A stretch of 64,000 nt of DNA. It comes from Agromyces kandeliae (GTDB lineage: Bacteria; Actinomycetota; Actinomycetes; Actinomycetales; Microbacteriaceae). The position numbers and the translations under genes were made by a program. The notes below the pieces were generated by a model. It saw nothing but the letters and a program-made list of their open reading frames with translations. It had not been told where the DNA came from and searched no databases. Below, piece by piece: positions 60,849-64,000 of the stretch (the first letter of the stretch is position 1; each line of letters starts with the position of its first letter). Location of the stretch: positions 1 through 64,000 of the forward strand of contig NZ_WKJD01000004.1 in assembly GCF_009674665.1 (NCBI RefSeq), written 5' to 3'.

Positions 60849-63800
60849 ATGTTCTCGAAGATCCTGGTCGCCAATCGCGGTGAGATCGCCATTCGCGCGT
60901 TCCGAGCCGCCGTCGAGCTCGGTGCGAAGACCGTCGCGGTCTTCCCCTACGAGGACCGCAACTCGCTCCACCGGCTCAAGGCGGACGAGGCGTACCAGAT
61001 CGGCGAGCAGGGACATCCGGTCCGCGCGTACCTCGACGTCTCGGAGATCATCCGCGTCGCGAAGGAATCGGGTGCGGATGCGATCTACCCCGGGTACGGC
61101 TTCCTCTCCGAGAACCCCGAGCTGGCCCAGGCCGCGGCCGACGCCGGCATCACCTTCATCGGCCCGCCCACGCGCGTCCTCGAGATGGCGGGCAACAAGG
61201 TCACCGCGAAGCAGCAGGCGATCGCCGCGGGCGTGCCCGTGCTGAAGTCGACCGAGCCCTCGACCGACGTCGAGGCGCTCCTCGCGCAGGCCGACGAGAT
61301 CGGGTTCCCGATCTTCGCCAAGGCCGTCGCGGGCGGCGGCGGGCGCGGCATGCGCCGGGTCGACCGCAAGGAGGACCTGCGCCGCTCCCTCGAGGAGGCG
61401 ATGCGCGAGGCCGACAGCGCCTTCGGCGACCCGACCATGTTCCTCGAGCAGGCCGTCCTGCGGCCCCGGCACATCGAGGTGCAGGTGCTGGCGGATGGCA
61501 CGGGCGAGACCGTGCACCTCTTCGAGCGCGACTGCTCGGTCCAGCGGCGCCACCAGAAGGTGGTCGAGATCGCTCCGGCGCCGAACCTGTCCGACGACAT
61601 CCGCCAGGCGCTCTACCGGGATGCGGTCGCGTTCGCGAAGTCCATCGGGTACGCCAACGCGGGCACGGTCGAGTTCCTCCTCGACACCGCGGGCGAGCGG
61701 GCCGGCGAGCACGTCTTCATCGAGATGAACCCGCGTATCCAGGTCGAGCACACCGTGACCGAGGAGGTCACGGACGTCGACCTCGTGGTCGCGCAGATGC
61801 GCATCGCGGCGGGGGAGACCCTGGAGGACCTCGGCCTGACGCAGGACCGCATCCACCTGCGCGGCGCGGCACTGCAGTGCCGCATCACCACGGAGGATCC
61901 GACCGCGAACTTCCGCCCCGACACGGGCAAGATCACCACCTACCGCTCGCCGGGCGGCGCGGGCATCCGGCTCGACGGCGGCACGGTCAACCCTGGCGCG
62001 CAGATCAGCCCGCACTTCGACTCGATGCTCGCGAAGCTCATCTGCCGCGGACGCGACTACCAGCAGGCCGTCACGCGCACGAAGCGCGCCCTCGCCGAGT
62101 TCCGCATCCGGGGTGTGTCCACGAACATCCCGTTCCTGCAGGCGGTCATGGACGACCCGCAGTTCATGGTCGGCGACCTCAGCACGTCGTTCATCGACGA
62201 GCGGCCGCAGCTGGTCCGCGGCCGGGTCTCGAAGGACCGCGGTACCAAGATCCTGAACTGGCTGGCCGACGTCACCGTGAACCAGCCGAACGGCTCGGCG
62301 CCGACGACGGTGGCACCCGCCGAGAAGCTTCCCGAGATCGACCTCACGGCCCCCGCGCCCGCCGGTTCGCGCCAGCGACTGCTGGAGCTCGGGCCGACCG
62401 GGTTCGCGGCCGCGCTGCGCGCGCAGACGCCGCTCGCGGTCACGGAGACCACGTTCCGCGACGCTCACCAGTCGCTCCTCGCGACGCGTGTGCGCACGAA
62501 GGACCTCGTCGCGGTCGCGCCGTACGTCTCGCGCATGACCCCGCAGCTGCTCTCGGTCGAAGCCTGGGGCGGTGCCACGTACGACGTCGCACTGCGCTTC
62601 CTCGGCGAGGACCCGTGGGAGCGGCTCGCCTCGCTCCGCGAGGCCCTGCCCAACATCAACATCCAGATGCTCCTGCGCGGCCGGAACACCGTGGGCTACA
62701 CGCCGTATCCGACGGAGGTCACGGACGCCTTCGTGCAGGAGGCGGCGACGACCGGCGTCGACATCTTCCGCATCTTCGACGCGCTGAACGACGTCGCCCA
62801 GATGCGGCCGGCGATCGAGGCGGTCCTCGCGGCCGGAACCCCGATCGCGGAGGTCGCGCTCTGCTACACCGGCGACCTCCTCGACCCGAACGAAGACCTG
62901 TACACGCTCGACTACTACCTGCGACTGGCCGACGAGATCGTCGCGGCGGGCGCCCACGTCCTCGCGATCAAGGACATGGCGGGCCTCCTGCGCCCTGCGG
63001 CGGCCGAGAAGCTGGTCGCAGCGCTCCGCGAGCGGTTCGACCTGCCCGTGCACCTCCACACGCACGACACGGCGGGCGGGCAGCTCGCGACCCTGCTCGC
63101 GGCCAGCCGTGCAGGCGTCGACGCGGTGGACGTCGCCAGCGCGCCGATGGCGGGGACCACGAGCCAGCCGTCGGCATCCGCACTCGTCGCGGCCCTCGCG
63201 CACACGGATCGCGACACGGGCATCCCGCTCGACGCCGTCTCGGACCTCGAACCGTACTGGGAGGCGGTCCGGCGCATCTACCGTCCGTTCGAATCGGGCC
63301 TGCCCGGCCCCACGGGCCGGGTCTACCACCACGAGATCCCCGGCGGCCAGCTGTCGAACCTCCGCCAGCAGGCGATCGCCCTCGGACTCGCCGACGACTT
63401 CGAGCTCATCGAGGACATGTACGCCGCGGCGAACGAGATCCTCGGTCGGGTCCCGAAGGTCACGCCGTCGTCGAAGGTGGTCGGCGACCTCGCCCTGCAC
63501 CTCGCGGCGGTCAAGGCCGACCCGGCCGACTTCGCTGAGAACCCCGACAAGTACGACGTGCCCGACTCCGTGATCGGCTTCATGGCGGGCGAGCTCGGCG
63601 ACCTGCCCGGCGGGTGGCCGGAGCCGTTCCGCACGAAGGTGCTCGCCGGCCGCGACGTCCGCGTCGGGGTCGCGGAGCTCACCCACGCCCAGCGCCGCGG
63701 GCTCGCCGAGCCGGGCGTCGAGCGCCAGGCGCTCCTCAACTCGCTGCTCTTCCCGGCACCGACGCGCCAGTTCGAGCAGATCCGCGAACTGTTCGGCGAC

Positions 63801-64000
63801 CTGTCGGTCATCGACACCGCGGACTACCTGTACGGACTGCGACCGGGATCCGAGCACGTCGTCGAGATCGACCGGGGCGTCAGGCTCTACGCGGGGCTCG
63901 AGGCGATCGGCGAGGCCGACGACAAGGGCATGCGCACCGTCATGACGATCCTGAACGGCCAACTCCGGCCGGTCTTCGTCCGCGACCGCAGCATCACCGT
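60849..64000 (+). CDS. pyc: Pyruvate carboxylase, 3' end outside the window
   Basis: At least 1050 residues visible; no stop before the window ends. Biotin carboxylase domain starts MFSKILVANRGEIAIRAFRA, with ATP-grasp motif VAGGGGRGMRRV near 157 and EMNPRIQVEHTVTEE near 294. The carboxyltransferase domain has TETTFRDAHQSLLATRVRT near 535, LRGRNTVGYTPYP near 611 and KDMAGLLRP near 708. HTHDTAGGQ also is seen. The biotinyl domain should follow beyond the right edge. It converts pyruvate to oxaloacetate. ATG is just downstream of the divergent promoter region. Confidence 0.96.
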   Translation, partial: MFSKILVANRGEIAIRAFRAAVELGAKTVAVFPYEDRNSLHRLKADEAYQIGEQGHPVRAYLDVSEIIRVAKESGADAIYPGYGFLSENPELAQAAADAGITFIGPPTRVLEMAGNKVTAKQQAIAAGVPVLKSTEPSTDVEALLAQADEIGFPIFAKAVAGGGGRGMRRVDRKEDLRRSLEEAMREADSAFGDPTMFLEQAVLRPRHIEVQVLADGTGETVHLFERDCSVQRRHQKVVEIAPAPNLSDDIRQALYRDAVAFAKSIGYANAGTVEFLLDTAGERAGEHVFIEMNPRIQVEHTVTEEVTDVDLVVAQMRIAAGETLEDLGLTQDRIHLRGAALQCRITTEDPTANFRPDTGKITTYRSPGGAGIRLDGGTVNPGAQISPHFDSMLAKLICRGRDYQQAVTRTKRALAEFRIRGVSTNIPFLQAVMDDPQFMVGDLSTSFIDERPQLVRGRVSKDRGTKILNWLADVTVNQPNGSAPTTVAPAEKLPEIDLTAPAPAGSRQRLLELGPTGFAAALRAQTPLAVTETTFRDAHQSLLATRVRTKDLVAVAPYVSRMTPQLLSVEAWGGATYDVALRFLGEDPWERLASLREALPNINIQMLLRGRNTVGYTPYPTEVTDAFVQEAATTGVDIFRIFDALNDVAQMRPAIEAVLAAGTPIAEVALCYTGDLLDPNEDLYTLDYYLRLADEIVAAGAHVLAIKDMAGLLRPAAAEKLVAALRERFDLPVHLHTHDTAGGQLATLLAASRAGVDAVDVASAPMAGTTSQPSASALVAALAHTDRDTGIPLDAVSDLEPYWEAVRRIYRPFESGLPGPTGRVYHHEIPGGQLSNLRQQAIALGLADDFELIEDMYAAANEILGRVPKVTPSSKVVGDLALHLAAVKADPADFAENPDKYDVPDSVIGFMAGELGDLPGGWPEPFRTKVLAGRDVRVGVAELTHAQRRGLAEPGVERQALLNSLLFPAPTRQFEQIRELFGDLSVIDTADYLYGLRPGSEHVVEIDRGVRLYAGLEAIGEADDKGMRTVMTILNGQLRPVFVRDRSIT

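Noticed and set aside
59928..63962. A 1,344-codon open frame on the minus strand through most of the pyc gene
   Set aside because: Only the last 280 codons (ParA-like) are protein-like. The remainder is the antisense of pyc, kept open by GC-rich codon bias.

Overview
The window is very GC-rich, densely packed DNA from an actinobacterium. Tight GTGA/ATGA overlaps, many GTG starts, leaderless-type promoters and a C50-carotenoid gene set (crtE-crtB-crtI-crtYe-crtYf-crtEb led by idi) point to the family Microbacteriaceae (Agromyces or a close relative). The placement comes from gene content and style, not a database search.

Positions 1-19.5 kb are a core chromosomal block read to the right. It starts with a 5'-truncated repeat protein carrying RG-rich tandem repeats and a HAD phosphatase. 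Then come tlyA, nadK, recN, pyrG, a NUDIX hydrolase, xerD, a ParA-type ATPase, scpA, scpB, an rluB-type pseudouridine synthase, tyrA, cmk and der, many overlapping by a few bases. A mixed accessory stretch follows: DUF167, DUF2071, CHAD, an acetyltransferase, a deazaflavin-dependent oxidoreductase and a MarR regulator.

Positions 20.29-31.77 kb hold the least ordinary part. An intact tRNA-Pro(GGG) is followed by an 11.4-kb integrated element bounded by perfect 45-bp direct repeats of the tRNA 3' half. It has a tyrosine integrase, an excisionase-like HTH protein and two copies of a 28-bp putative integrase arm site, one near each end. Its cargo is mostly unrecognised: an Mrr-like endonuclease, a lipoprotein / HIRAN protein / membrane-anchored protein run, a small-terminase-like gene, a six-gene leftward cluster, and a large nested inverted repeat that could be an origin or regulatory centre. 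I saw no FtsK-type transfer gene, relaxase or virion gene. A phage satellite or a non-self-transmissible island fits better than a conjugative element or a complete prophage.

Positions 31.8-50.6 kb are chromosomal accessory genes: a NUDIX-SRPBCC-like fusion, an acyltransferase and esterase pair, a signal-peptidase-like protein lacking both catalytic residues, mug, a GT-C-like membrane protein, an ArsR/SulP operon under a 26-bp palindrome, two paralogous secreted transglycosylase-like proteins, a MarR/EamA divergent pair with twin operators, transporters, a stand-alone LigD polymerase and a small alarmone synthetase.

Positions 50.6-56.7 kb are the leftward carotenoid operon. From idi and crtE (isoprenoid supply and C20 chain) it passes through crtB and crtI (phytoene, lycopene) to crtEb, crtYf and crtYe (C50 elongation and cyclisation). 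Positions 56.9-64 kb carry a NUDIX gene, a PgsA-type phosphatidyltransferase, the garA-ftsR-merR regulatory cluster, an orphan ParA-like gene, and a divergent pyruvate carboxylase gene that runs off the right edge.
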